From: JAKAXG01 sp035702985
GTDB taxonomy: Bacteria; Actinomycetota; Acidimicrobiia; Acidimicrobiales; Palsa-688
Direction: 5' to 3'
Assembly (NCBI GenBank): GCA_035702985.1
Contig: DASSZD010000205.1
Coordinates: 1 to 31,315 of the forward strand
Length of the DNA: 31,315 nt
Shown here in pieces: positions 7,668-18,515 of the stretch (its first letter is position 1; every line of letters begins with the position of its first letter). Below the pieces are notes generated by a model. The model was not told the origin of the DNA. It made no database searches and was given only the letters and a program-made list of their open reading frames with translations. The position numbers were made by a program, and so were the translations under genes.

Positions 7668-9092
7668 ATGGCCTCGCCCATCACCCCCCGAGAGCAGGAC
7701 TTCCCGCGCTGGTACCAGGACGTGATCACCCAGGCCGAACTGGCCGACAACGGGCCGGTGCGCGGCACGATGGTGATCCGCCCGTGGGGGTTCGCCATCT
7801 GGGAGCGGATCCAGGCCGAGCTGGACCGGCGCATCAAGCAGGCCGGGGCGGAGAACGCGTACTTCCCGCTGTTCATCCCCGAGAGCTACCTGACCCGCGA
7901 GGCGGAGCACGTCGAGGGGTTCAGCCCGGAGCTGGCGGTGGTCACCCATGGCGGCGGCAAGCAGCTGGAGGAGCCGGTGGTGGTGCGACCCACCAGCGAG
8001 ACGGTGATCAACAGCTTCATCGCCAAGTGGGTGCACAGCTACCGGGACCTGCCCCTGCTGTTGAACCAGTGGGCCAACGTGGTGCGCTGGGAGCTGCGGC
8101 CCCGGCTGTTCCTGCGCACCAGCGAGTTCCTGTGGCAGGAGGGCCATACCGCCCACGCCACCGCCGACGACGCCCGGGACTACGCCCTGCGCATCCTGCG
8201 TGACGTGTACCAGGAGACCATGGAGCAGGTGCTGGCCGTCCCGGTGCTCACCGGGCACAAGACGGCGAGGGAGCGTTTCGCCGGGGCCATCCGCACCTGG
8301 ACCTGCGAGGGCATGATGGGCGACGGCAAGGCCCTCCAGATGGGTACCAGCCACGAGCTGGGCCAGAACTTCGCCCGGGCGTTCGGCATCCAGTACTCCA
8401 CGGAATCGGGGACCCAGGAGTACGCCTGGCAGACATCGTGGGGGGTTTCCACCCGGCTGGTCGGGGCCCTGATCATGGCCCACGGCGACGACGCCGGCCT
8501 GCGCCTGCCGCCGGCGCTGGCTCCCGTCGAGGTGGTCGTGCTCCTGGTACGCGACGAGGAGGACACCAGGGCCGCCGCCGGTCGGCTCGCCGACGAGCTG
8601 GGCCGGGCCGGGGTGCGGGTGAGGCTGGACGACCGGGTGGCCACGTCATTCGGCCGGCGGGCGGTGGAGTGGGAGCTCAAGGGCGTCCCGGTCCGGGTGG
8701 AGGTCGGCCCCCGGGACCTGGCCTCCGGCCAGGTGACCCTGGTCCGCAGGGACCGCCGGGAGAAGCGTCCCGTGCCGCTCGGTCAGGTGGCGGCCGAGGC
8801 CCGGGCGCTGCTGGACGCCGTCCAGGGAGACCTCGTCGCCGAGGCCCGGCGCCACCAGGAGGATCGCACCGTGGCGGTGACCACCGCCGGCGAGGCCGTG
8901 GAGGCGGTGGAGGGGGGCTCCGGCGGCCGGCCCGGCTTCGCCGTCATCCCGTGGGACACCCTGGGCGTGGAAGGGGAGTCCGAGCTGGCCACCTCCGGGG
9001 TGACGGTCCGCTGCCTGCGCCGGCCGGACGGCTCGCTGGCCGAGCGCGACGACGAACCCGGCCTGGTGGCGGTGGTGGCCAGGAGCTACTGA
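7668..9092 (+). CDS. proS: Prolyl-tRNA synthetase, short archaeal/eukaryotic-like (type 3) form
   Basis: Class II synthetase charging tRNA-Pro. At 474 residues it lacks the ~180-residue editing insertion of the E. coli-type enzyme and matches the ProS3 form throughout. Motifs include YFPLFIPES (65-73), VVVRPTSE (104-111), motif 2 RTSEFLWQEGHTAHA (150-164), TWTCEGMM with MGTSHELGQNFA, and motif 3 GVSTRLVGALIMAHGDDAGL. The anticodon-binding domain follows, and the C-terminal domain ends in Tyr as in this type. The zinc-binding cysteines of the C-terminal domain are mostly gone: only C in TVRCLRRPDG remains where Thermus-type enzymes have four. Transcription appears separate from its neighbours, with a terminator before it and a hairpin after it. 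Confidence 0.96.
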   Translation: MASPITPREQDFPRWYQDVITQAELADNGPVRGTMVIRPWGFAIWERIQAELDRRIKQAGAENAYFPLFIPESYLTREAEHVEGFSPELAVVTHGGGKQLEEPVVVRPTSETVINSFIAKWVHSYRDLPLLLNQWANVVRWELRPRLFLRTSEFLWQEGHTAHATADDARDYALRILRDVYQETMEQVLAVPVLTGHKTARERFAGAIRTWTCEGMMGDGKALQMGTSHELGQNFARAFGIQYSTESGTQEYAWQTSWGVSTRLVGALIMAHGDDAGLRLPPALAPVEVVVLLVRDEEDTRAAAGRLADELGRAGVRVRLDDRVATSFGRRAVEWELKGVPVRVEVGPRDLASGQVTLVRRDRREKRPVPLGQVAAEARALLDAVQGDLVAEARRHQEDRTVAVTTAGEAVEAVEGGSGGRPGFAVIPWDTLGVEGESELATSGVTVRCLRRPDGSLAERDDEPGLVAVVARSY

Positions 9093-9138
9093 CCGGCGCC
9101 GCGCCGTGCGGCCGGTGGCGCCCGGCGCCGACCGGCCC

Positions 9139-9168
9139 GTCGCCGGGAGACCCGGCGACCCTCTTTAG
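9139..9168 (+). terminator. Probable proS terminator hairpin
   Basis: A perfect 9-bp stem GTCGCCGGG (9139-9147) with CCCGGCGAC (9151-9159) closes an AGA loop, followed by CCTCTTTAG. The short T-run makes it a plausible but weak intrinsic terminator. It lies between proS and the TATAAT of the next operon. Confidence 0.6.
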
Positions 9169-9191
9169 GGGGCTCCGGGTGGGCCGGGGGC

Positions 9192-9197
9192 TATAAT
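9192..9197 (+). promoter_or_regulatory. Consensus -10 element (TATAAT) of the rimP-nusA-infB operon
   Basis: TATAAT is a perfect -10 hexamer in otherwise extremely GC-rich DNA, 111 bases before the rimP ATG. No -35 match is seen at 16-18 bases. Transcription from about 9204 would give a structured leader of roughly 105 nt ending in a strong ribosome site. Confidence 0.75.
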
Positions 9198-9206
9198 GGC
9201 CCCTGC

Positions 9207-9221
9207 CTGCCCGGAGGGCAG
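9207..9221 (+). other. First leader hairpin of the rimP operon
   Basis: CTGCCC (9207-9212) pairs with GGGCAG (9216-9221) around a GGA loop, right at the expected 5' end of the transcript. It may protect the 5' end or form part of a larger fold with the hairpin at 9225-9261. Confidence 0.5.
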
Positions 9222-9224
9222 CTT

Positions 9225-9269
9225 GCGTGGGCCGCTCCTGCGTCGAGCAGGGTGCCCACGCTTTTGTTT
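9225..9269 (+). terminator. Attenuator-like hairpin in the rimP-nusA-infB leader
   Basis: GCGTGGGC (9225-9232) is the exact reverse complement of GCCCACGC (9254-9261). Inside, CCTGC (9237-9241) pairs with GCAGG (9247-9251) around GTCGA. TTTTGTTT (9262-9269) follows immediately. The element lies downstream of the TATAAT and upstream of rimP, so it would end transcription before the operon unless overridden. That suggests attenuation, possibly feedback by NusA, whose gene is in this operon (inference). Confidence 0.65.
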
Positions 9270-9292
9270 GCGACAAGCTCTTAGGTGACCGA

Positions 9293-9300
9293 GAGGAGGT
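9293..9300 (+). promoter_or_regulatory. Strong Shine-Dalgarno for rimP (GAGGAGGT)
   Basis: GAGGAGGT ends eight bases before ATG 9309. It fixes the rimP start there rather than at the in-frame GTG 9285, which would place the ribosome site inside the gene. Confidence 0.85.
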
Positions 9301-9308
9301 TCAGCGGG

Positions 9309-9907
9309 ATGGCCGTGTCACCGGATGCCATTCGTGCGCTCGTGGAGCCGGCGCTGATCTCCTCGGGTCTCGAGTTGTGGGACGTCGAGGTGTCGGGCGA
9401 CGCGGTACGGGTGCTGGTCGACCGCCCCGGCGGGATCGACCTCGACTCCCTGGCCGGCGTGGCCGGCAAGGTGGTCTCACCCCTCCTCGACGAGCACCCC
9501 GAGCTGACCCCGCCCGGCCGGTTCTCCCTGGAGGTGTCGAGCCCCGGGGTGGAGCGCAACCTGCGCCGGGTGGAGCACTACACCCGCTACATCGGCTCCC
9601 AGGTGTCGATCAAGACGTCCCAGCCGGTGGGCGGGGCCCGCCGCCATCACGGCCAGCTCGTGTCGGTGGACGGGCAGGCCGCCACCCTGGCCCCCGAGGA
9701 CGCTCCGGCCGGGGAGGTGGTGGAGATCCCGTTCCAGCTGATCGAACGGGCCCGCACCGTCCTGGTGTGGGGGCCGGCGCCCAAGCCGGGCCAGACCAAG
9801 GGGTCCAAGGGATCCAAGGCCTCATCCCGGGCGGTCAAGCGACCCGCCGCCCACGGCCGCCAGGCCGCCGAACCGGTCGCATCCAACGAAGCGAAAGACA
9901 CGGCACC

Positions 9908-9911
<4 letters not shown>
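9309..9911 (+). CDS. rimP: Ribosome maturation factor RimP
   Basis: Assists 30S subunit assembly. It has 200 residues from ATG 9309 (MAVSPDAIRALVEP). The N-terminal alpha/beta domain has GLELWDVEVSG and RVLVDRPGGIDLDSLAGVAGKV, then the family hallmark FSLEVSSPGVERNL, then the C-terminal SH3-like domain (YIGSQVSIKT to IPFQLIERARTVLVW). About 45 extra residues, basic and Lys/Ser/Ala-rich, follow the usual end and are probably disordered. The gene follows a consensus -10, a structured leader and a near-perfect ribosome site. Its stop overlaps the nusA start (ATGA), which suggests translational coupling. rimP-nusA-infB order is conserved across bacteria. Confidence 0.95.
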
Positions 9912-11245
<1,334 letters not shown>

Positions 11246-11280
11246 CCGGCCGCCGGGCCCGTCCCCCGGTCCGCACCTGC

Positions 11281-11598
11281 GTGGGGTGCCGCAGCCCGCG
11301 CCAGGCCGGTAACCTGGTGAGGGTCGCCCGTTCAGAGGACGGGTCGCTAGTTGTCAGCCGGGTCGCTCCCGGCAGAGGCGCCTGGCTCTGCCGGGACCCC
11401 CGAACCGGAGGTCCCGGACCCAGTTGCCTCGAAGCCGCGGTGCGCCGGAACGCCTTCAACCGGGCATTCCGGGCCGACACCGCGGCCGGCGCCTCAGCCC
11501 TGCTGGGAGCCAACCAGTTGGAACGTGACACCATGGAATGGGCGCCGCCGCCGCAGGGGCGGGGGCTGACGAACCGAGAAGCACCGAGAAGGGACTGA
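11281..11598 (+). CDS. ylxR: YlxR family RNA-binding protein (DUF448), 5' end unresolved
   Basis: A small protein almost always found between nusA and infB; RNA binding is proposed for the family. Visible motifs are GCRSPRQAGNLVRVAR, GRGAWLC and RNAFNRAFR. The first ordinary start, GTG 11281, is the Val inside the conserved RTCVGC motif, so a protein starting there loses R-T-C. The same frame reads back through RTC to a TGA at 11185-11187, and that stretch of 31 codons holds no ATG, GTG or TTG. The real start may be a rare codon (ATC 11218 or GTC 11269), or the coding may continue from nusA by frameshift, or the base calls may be wrong. From 11281 the protein is 105 residues with a normal core and a nonconserved C-terminus. 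Confidence 0.75.
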   Translation: MGCRSPRQAGNLVRVARSEDGSLVVSRVAPGRGAWLCRDPRTGGPGPSCLEAAVRRNAFNRAFRADTAAGASALLGANQLERDTMEWAPPPQGRGLTNREAPRRD

Positions 11599-11607
11599 CG
11601 CAGCAAC

Positions 11608-14730
<3,123 letters not shown>

Positions 14731-14741
14731 CTCCGCCCGCT

Positions 14742-15038
14742 GTGCACGTCGCCTGGCTGACCATGGACCTGCACCTACCAGACGTCCATTCCCTCAAGGA
14801 GAAACGCTCCGTGGTCCGACCCATCCTCGACGGCGCCCACCGGCGCTTCGCCGTGGCCGTCGCCGAGGTGGACCACCAGGACTCGTGGCAGCGGGCGGTG
14901 CTGGCCATGGCCGCGGTGTCGGGGTCGGCCGGCCACGCCCGGCAGGTGATCGACGCCGTGGAGCGGTTCGTGTGGTCGTTCCCCGAGGTCGAGGTGGTCT
15001 CCACCGAGCGGGGCTGGGCCGGCCGGGAGGACCGCTGA
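14742..15038 (+). CDS. ylxP: YlxP/DUF503 family small protein
   Basis: A 98-residue conserved protein, from GTG 14742, usually sitting between infB and rbfA. Family features are LTMDLHLPDVHSLKEKRSVV, FAVAVAEVDHQDSWQRAVL and SFPEVEVVS. The fold is ferredoxin-like; a link to ribosome biogenesis is suggested mainly by gene neighbourhood, and no biochemical role is visible here. It starts 11 bases after infB. Its TGA overlaps the ATG of rbfA (TGATG), so the two are probably translated together. Length and motifs are normal. Confidence 0.92.
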   Translation: MHVAWLTMDLHLPDVHSLKEKRSVVRPILDGAHRRFAVAVAEVDHQDSWQRAVLAMAAVSGSAGHARQVIDAVERFVWSFPEVEVVSTERGWAGREDR

Positions 15039-15415
15039 TGGCCGCCCGGCCCGCCGCCCGCGGCGGCCGGGGCTACGCCCGGACCGCCCGGGTGAACGAG
15101 GTGCTGCGCCAGGTGCTGGCCGACCAGCTCGAGCGGATGGAGGATCTGGACGAGCGGTTGGGGATGCTCACCATCACCGCCGTGCAGTGCGACCCGGACC
15201 TGCGCCACGCCACCGTGCTCATGTCCTCCCTCGAGCCCGACGAGGAGGAGGCCCTGGCCTCGGTCCGGGTCCGCCTACAGGCGGCCATCTCCCACCAGGT
15301 CCGCCTCAAGCGCACCCCCCAGCTCCGCTTCGTGGCCGATCCGGCGGTGGCCGCCGGCCAGCGCATCGAGGACATCCTTAGGGGGCTGCCCGGGCCCGGC
15401 CCCGACCGCCCGTGA
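15038..15415 (+). CDS. rbfA: Ribosome-binding factor A
   Basis: Cold-shock-related 30S maturation factor that binds near the 5' end of 16S rRNA. It has 125 residues from ATG 15038 (MAARPAARGGRGYARTARVNEVLRQVL). The KH-like core is intact: RVNEVLRQVLADQLERM, LTITAVQCDPDLRHATVLMS, HQVRLKRTPQLRFVAD, and RIEDILRGL at the end. The frame is open further upstream into infB, but homology and the one-base overlap with the ylxP stop fix the start. Its TGA overlaps the truB GTG by four bases (GTGA), continuing the coupled run. Confidence 0.95.
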   Translation: MAARPAARGGRGYARTARVNEVLRQVLADQLERMEDLDERLGMLTITAVQCDPDLRHATVLMSSLEPDEEEALASVRVRLQAAISHQVRLKRTPQLRFVADPAVAAGQRIEDILRGLPGPGPDRP

Positions 15416-16302
15416 TCGACGGGCTGGCGGTGGTGGACAAGCCGGCCGGCATGACCAGCCACGACGTGGTCAGCCGGTGCCGGAGGATCTTCGGGCAGAA
15501 GAAGGTCGGCCACGCCGGCACCCTCGATCCCGACGCCACCGGCGTGCTGCTGATCGGCCTGGGCCGGGCCACCCGGCTGATGCAGTACATGGCCGGCCTG
15601 CCCAAGAGCTACACCACCACCATCGTCCTCGGCCGGGCCACCACCACCCTCGACAGCAGCGGCGAGGTGACCGGCCGCTGGGACATGAGCGCGGTGACCC
15701 TGGAGGACGCCCGGCGGGCCGCCGCCGACCTGACCGGCCCCATCCGCCAGGTTCCCCCCATGGTCTCGGCGGTCAAGATCGGGGGCCGGAGGCTGCACGA
15801 GCTGGCCCGCCAGGGAATCGAGGTGGAGAGACCGGCCAGAGAAGTGACCGTGTACCGCTTCTCCCTGGAGCCGGGGCCCGGGGACCGGCAGACCGACCCG
15901 GTGCTGCACGCCGAGATCGACTGCTCCTCGGGGACCTACATCCGGGTGCTGGCCGACGACCTGGGCCGGATGCTCGGCGGCGGGGCCCACGTGCGGGATC
16001 TGCGCCGCACCGCGGTCGGACCGTGGCGGGTGGAGGAGGCCGTACCGCTGGACCGCCTGGAGCCGGACCGGGTGCTGGCCCCCGCCGACGCCCTGCCCTG
16101 GATGGAGCCGGTCACCGTAGGGACCGGGATGGAGGCGGCCGTGCGGCACGGCCGGGTGGTGGACCGGGCCGAGCTGGGGCCGAGCGGCGCCGGCCCGTGG
16201 CGGGTGCTGGGACCGGCCGGGGACCTGCTGGCCGTCTACGAGGAGCACCGGGGCGACTCGGTGAAGCCCCGGGTGGTCCTCGGCGCCGAGGGTGGACCGT
16301 GA
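15412..16302 (+). CDS. truB: tRNA pseudouridine(55) synthase
   Basis: Forms pseudouridine 55 in the T-loop of tRNA. It is 296 residues from GTG 15412, overlapping the rbfA stop by four bases. The opening GLAVVDKPAGMTSHDVVSR and the catalytic block KVGHAGTLDPDATGVL hold the nucleophile D39. Family segments YTTTIVLGRATTTLDSSGE, QVPPMVSAVKIGGRRLHELA and SSGTYIRVLADDLG follow. A C-terminal PUA-like domain is present (about 235-290). It closes the coupled ylxP-rbfA-truB run; ribF starts 35 bases later. Confidence 0.97.
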   Translation: MIDGLAVVDKPAGMTSHDVVSRCRRIFGQKKVGHAGTLDPDATGVLLIGLGRATRLMQYMAGLPKSYTTTIVLGRATTTLDSSGEVTGRWDMSAVTLEDARRAAADLTGPIRQVPPMVSAVKIGGRRLHELARQGIEVERPAREVTVYRFSLEPGPGDRQTDPVLHAEIDCSSGTYIRVLADDLGRMLGGGAHVRDLRRTAVGPWRVEEAVPLDRLEPDRVLAPADALPWMEPVTVGTGMEAAVRHGRVVDRAELGPSGAGPWRVLGPAGDLLAVYEEHRGDSVKPRVVLGAEGGP

Positions 16303-16322
16303 GCCGGTCCCGTCCGGGCCGT

Positions 16323-16328
16323 TAGTGT
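16323..16328 (+). promoter_or_regulatory. Putative -10 element (TAGTGT) for leaderless ribF transcript
   Basis: TAGTGT ends nine bases before ATG 16338. There is no Shine-Dalgarno in the interval (CGGGGCGCC), so initiation without a leader is plausible and ribF could be expressed independently of truB. Confidence 0.45.
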
Positions 16329-16337
16329 CGGGGCGCC

Positions 16338-17285
16338 ATGGAGGTCCTCAACCACCCCGGTAGGTGCACCGCCGAGCGGCCGTGCGCCGTCACCATCGGC
16401 GCCTACGACGGTGTCCACACCGGGCACCGGCTGGTCATCGACCGGGTCCGGAGGGTCGCCGCCGAGCAGGGTCTGGCCTCGGCCGTGGTCACCTTCGACC
16501 GTCACCCGGCGTCGGTGGTGCGGCCGGAGTCGGCCCCCAAGCTGCTCACCGACCTGGACCAGAAGCTGGAGCTGCTGGCCTCCACCGGCGTGGACTACGT
16601 GATGCTCGTGCGTTTCGACCGGGAGCGGGCCGACGAGCCGGCCGAGGACTTCGTCCGCGAGGTGCTGGTGAACTGCCTGGACACCAAGGCGGTGGTGGTC
16701 GGCCACGACTTCCATTTCGGTCACAAGCGGCTGGGCAGCGTGGCCCTGCTGCAGGACATGGGCGCCGAACTGGGCTTCGACGTGACCGGATTGCGGCTGT
16801 TCAGCGGGGGCCTGGGGCGCGAACCCATATCCTCCACCCGGATCCGGGGGCTGCTGGCGGACGGGGCGGTGGGGGAGGCGGCGTCCCTGCTCGGCCGGCC
16901 GCACCAGGTGCGCGGCGTGGTGGCCCACGGGGACAAGCGGGGCCGGCAGCTCGGCTTCCCGACCGCCAACGTCTCCCTGCCGCACGACATGGCCCTGCCG
17001 GCCGACGGTGTCTACGCCGGCTGGTACAGCCGACCGGACGGCGTCCGCCGGCCGGCCGCCATCTCCCTGGGGCGGCGCCCCACGTTCTACCGGGAGGCCG
17101 GCCTGTCCCTGCTCGAAGTCCACCTGCTCGACTTCGACGGGGACCTCTACGACGAGCCGGCGAAGGTGGAGTTCGTGGCCCACCTGAGGTCCCAGGCCCG
17201 GTTCGAGTCGGCGCAGGCCCTCATCGAGCAGATGGGGCGGGACGTGGCCACCACCCGCCAGGTGCTGGGCCGCTCCCCGGCCTGA
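16338..17285 (+). CDS. ribF: Bifunctional riboflavin kinase / FAD synthetase
   Basis: Phosphorylates riboflavin to FMN and adenylylates FMN to FAD. It has 315 residues. The N-terminal nucleotidyltransferase domain has IGAYDGVHTGH (20-30), VVTFDRHP (usually TFDPHP, here Arg for Pro), VVGHDFHFGH and the ISSTRIR motif. The C-terminal kinase domain begins near 180 with RGRQLGFPTANVS (201-213), then DGVYAGWY, SLGRRPTF and LLEVHLLDFDGDLY. Both domains look complete. Placement after truB is common. It converges on arfB across 136 bases. Confidence 0.96.
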   Translation: MEVLNHPGRCTAERPCAVTIGAYDGVHTGHRLVIDRVRRVAAEQGLASAVVTFDRHPASVVRPESAPKLLTDLDQKLELLASTGVDYVMLVRFDRERADEPAEDFVREVLVNCLDTKAVVVGHDFHFGHKRLGSVALLQDMGAELGFDVTGLRLFSGGLGREPISSTRIRGLLADGAVGEAASLLGRPHQVRGVVAHGDKRGRQLGFPTANVSLPHDMALPADGVYAGWYSRPDGVRRPAAISLGRRPTFYREAGLSLLEVHLLDFDGDLYDEPAKVEFVAHLRSQARFESAQALIEQMGRDVATTRQVLGRSPA

Positions 17286-17421
17286 CCCGATCCTGCCCGG
17301 CCCGGCCCGCTCCGCCCGGCCAGGCCCGCCCCGCCAGTCCCGGTCCGGACCGGCCACCGGCCGGCTGCGGTCCATTTCGGCCTGCGGTCGCCCCGTTGGC
17401 CCGGTCGCGTCCGCCCGGAGG
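17286..17421 (+). other. Convergent ribF/arfB intergenic region with palindrome
   Basis: This GC-rich spacer between two converging genes contains a perfect 14-bp palindrome, CCGGTCCGGACCGG, at 17340-17353 and nearby CCGGCC repeats. A bidirectional terminator would fit the position, but there is no T-tract on either strand, so this is only a suggestion. I see no gene here. Confidence 0.35.
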
Positions 17422-17856
17422 TCAGTCCGCCTCCGGCCGCCCCCGGGACCGGCGCCGTTCCGACTTCACCTGTGACCGTCGCCGCTTGTCCTCCAGGCGA
17501 CGCCGCTTCGACGCCGCCGTGGGGCGGGTGGCCCGCCGGGAGCGGCGCACCTCCAGGGCGTGGCTCAGCCGGTCCGCCAGGCGCAGCAGGGCCAGCTCCC
17601 GGTTGCGGGCCTGGGAGCGGGTGTCGCCGGCGGCGACCGTCACCACCGGCCCCAGGCGGGCCAGGAGGCGGTCCCGGGCCCACGGTGCCAGGGTGGGGGA
17701 ATGCTCCACGTCGAAGCTGGCCTCGGCCCGGGTGTTCGAGGTGTTGACGTGCTGGCCGCCCGGGCCGCCGGCGGTGGAGAACCGCCAGGTGATCTCGGCC
17801 AGAGGCAGCCACACCCCGGGGGCCAGGAAGACCCGGCCCTCCTCGCCGTCGCTCAT
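17422..17856 (-). CDS. arfB: Alternative ribosome-rescue factor / peptidyl-tRNA hydrolase ArfB (YaeJ-like)
   Basis: Hydrolyses peptidyl-tRNA on ribosomes stalled without a stop codon. The catalytic GGQ (33-35) lies in FSTAGGPGGQHVNTSNTRAE, the class I release-factor motif. No codon-recognition domain is present. The C-terminal tail, RPTAASKRRRLEDKRRRSQ and on through KSERRR, matches the basic ArfB tail that enters the empty mRNA channel. This separates it from RF1 and RF2. ATG 17856 gives 144 residues (MSDGEEGRVFLAPG); an in-frame TTG at 17874 would add six. It is the only minus-strand gene in the window, convergent with ribF and divergent from rpsO. Confidence 0.93.
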   Translation of the reverse strand: MSDGEEGRVFLAPGVWLPLAEITWRFSTAGGPGGQHVNTSNTRAEASFDVEHSPTLAPWARDRLLARLGPVVTVAAGDTRSQARNRELALLRLADRLSHALEVRRSRRATRPTAASKRRRLEDKRRRSQVKSERRRSRGRPEAD

Positions 17857-17900
17857 GACGGCACCGGGGCGCAACGCCCGGTCGAACCGGGGGAGACGGT

Positions 17901-18035
17901 TACTGCTACCATGGACCAGGACCGGCTCGTCCGGTCGCGCCCGTGCGAGCGGCCCCGTCCCGGGGCCTCGTCCGGGGCCTGTGATGTGCCGTCAAGGTGA
18001 TGTGCCATCGAAGACGTCAAGGGATTACCGCATTC
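17901..18035 (+). promoter_or_regulatory. rpsO promoter and structured leader with paired direct repeats
   Basis: TACTGC (17901) and TACCAT (17907-17912) are candidate -10 boxes. The leader then holds two hairpins. GACCGG (17920-17925) pairs with CCGGTC (17931-17936), and GGCCCCG (17951-17957) pairs with CGGGGCC (17961-17967). Two interleaved direct repeats follow: GTGATGTGCC at 17981 and 17997, and CGTCAAGG at 17990 and 18015, the second copy overlapping the AAGGGA ribosome site. S15 often represses its own mRNA through leader structure; that role here is inference. Confidence 0.5.
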
Positions 18036-18293
18036 ATGCCAGACAAAGCCGCAACGATTGCGACCTACCGTACGCACGAGTCCGACACCGGTTCGCCTGA
18101 GGTCCAGGTCGCCATCCTCAGCGAGCGTATCGCCCACCTGACGGAGCATCTGAAGGTCCACAAGGGCGATCACCACACCCGGCGCGGTCTGATGAAGCTC
18201 ATCGGCCGGCGTCGGCGTCTCCTGGACTACGTCCGCAAGAACGACGTGGAGCGTTACCGGCAGCTGATCTCCCGACTCGGCCTGCGGCGCTAG
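18036..18293 (+). CDS. rpsO: Small ribosomal subunit protein uS15
   Basis: Primary 16S rRNA-binding protein of the 30S platform. It has 85 residues from ATG 18036 (MPDKAATIATYRTHESDTGSPEVQ), close to the usual 89. Hallmarks are DTGSPEVQVAILSERI, the H(x)nH(x)nD-type segment HLKVHKGDHHTRRGLMKLIG, RRRRLLDYVR, and a basic C-terminus. An upstream in-frame GTG at 17997 would add 13 residues (MMCHRRRQ...) that match nothing in the family. AAGGGA at 18019-18024 is the likely ribosome site. rpsO-pnp adjacency is near universal. Confidence 0.97.
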   Translation: MPDKAATIATYRTHESDTGSPEVQVAILSERIAHLTEHLKVHKGDHHTRRGLMKLIGRRRRLLDYVRKNDVERYRQLISRLGLRR

Positions 18294-18301
18294 CCCGGAG
18301 C

Positions 18302-18324
18302 GGGCGCCGGGACGCCCGGCGCCC
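18302..18324 (+). terminator. rpsO-pnp intergenic hairpin (10-bp perfect stem)
   Basis: GGGCGCCGGG (18302-18311) pairs perfectly with CCCGGCGCCC (18315-18324) around an ACG loop, eight bases after the rpsO stop. No T-tract follows, so it may act as a partial terminator, a 3'-end stabiliser for rpsO mRNA, or an RNase III site. Confidence 0.6.
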
Positions 18325-18369
18325 CGACCCTGCCCCGCCCGGCCGCAGCAGCACGCAGGCGCCCGGGCG

Positions 18370-18446
18370 CTGGCACCCATGATCACCGAGCGGCGTTCGG
18401 TGGTCAGCTGCCAGTCGAGGCTCTCCCGGAGGTCGCATCGGGAGGG
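18370..18446 (+). promoter_or_regulatory. Two-hairpin pnp leader
   Basis: First structure: outer stem CTGGCA (18370-18375) with TGCCAG (18409-18414) encloses GATCACCGA (18381-18389) with TCGGTGGTC (18397-18405), one G-T wobble, loop GCGGCGT. Second: CTCTCCCG (18421-18428) pairs with CGGGAGGG (18439-18446), one wobble. In E. coli, PNPase represses its own mRNA after RNase III cuts a leader hairpin; a similar circuit is inferred here. AAAGGAG for pnp lies downstream at about 18500. Confidence 0.5.
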
Positions 18447-18515
18447 CGCCGACTGGGAACTGGCCAGGCGCCGCTCCGACCGCCCGCCCGGCGGGCACAG
18501 AAAGGAGCGAGCCAC

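Noticed and set aside
9225..9269. Hairpin as a simple proS terminator
   Set aside because: proS already has a 9-bp hairpin at 9139-9159, and this one lies beyond the TATAAT, inside the next operon's leader.
9285..9308. GTG 9285 as rimP start
   Set aside because: It would put GAGGAGGT inside the gene; ATG 9309 has that site at ideal distance and matches the family N-terminus.
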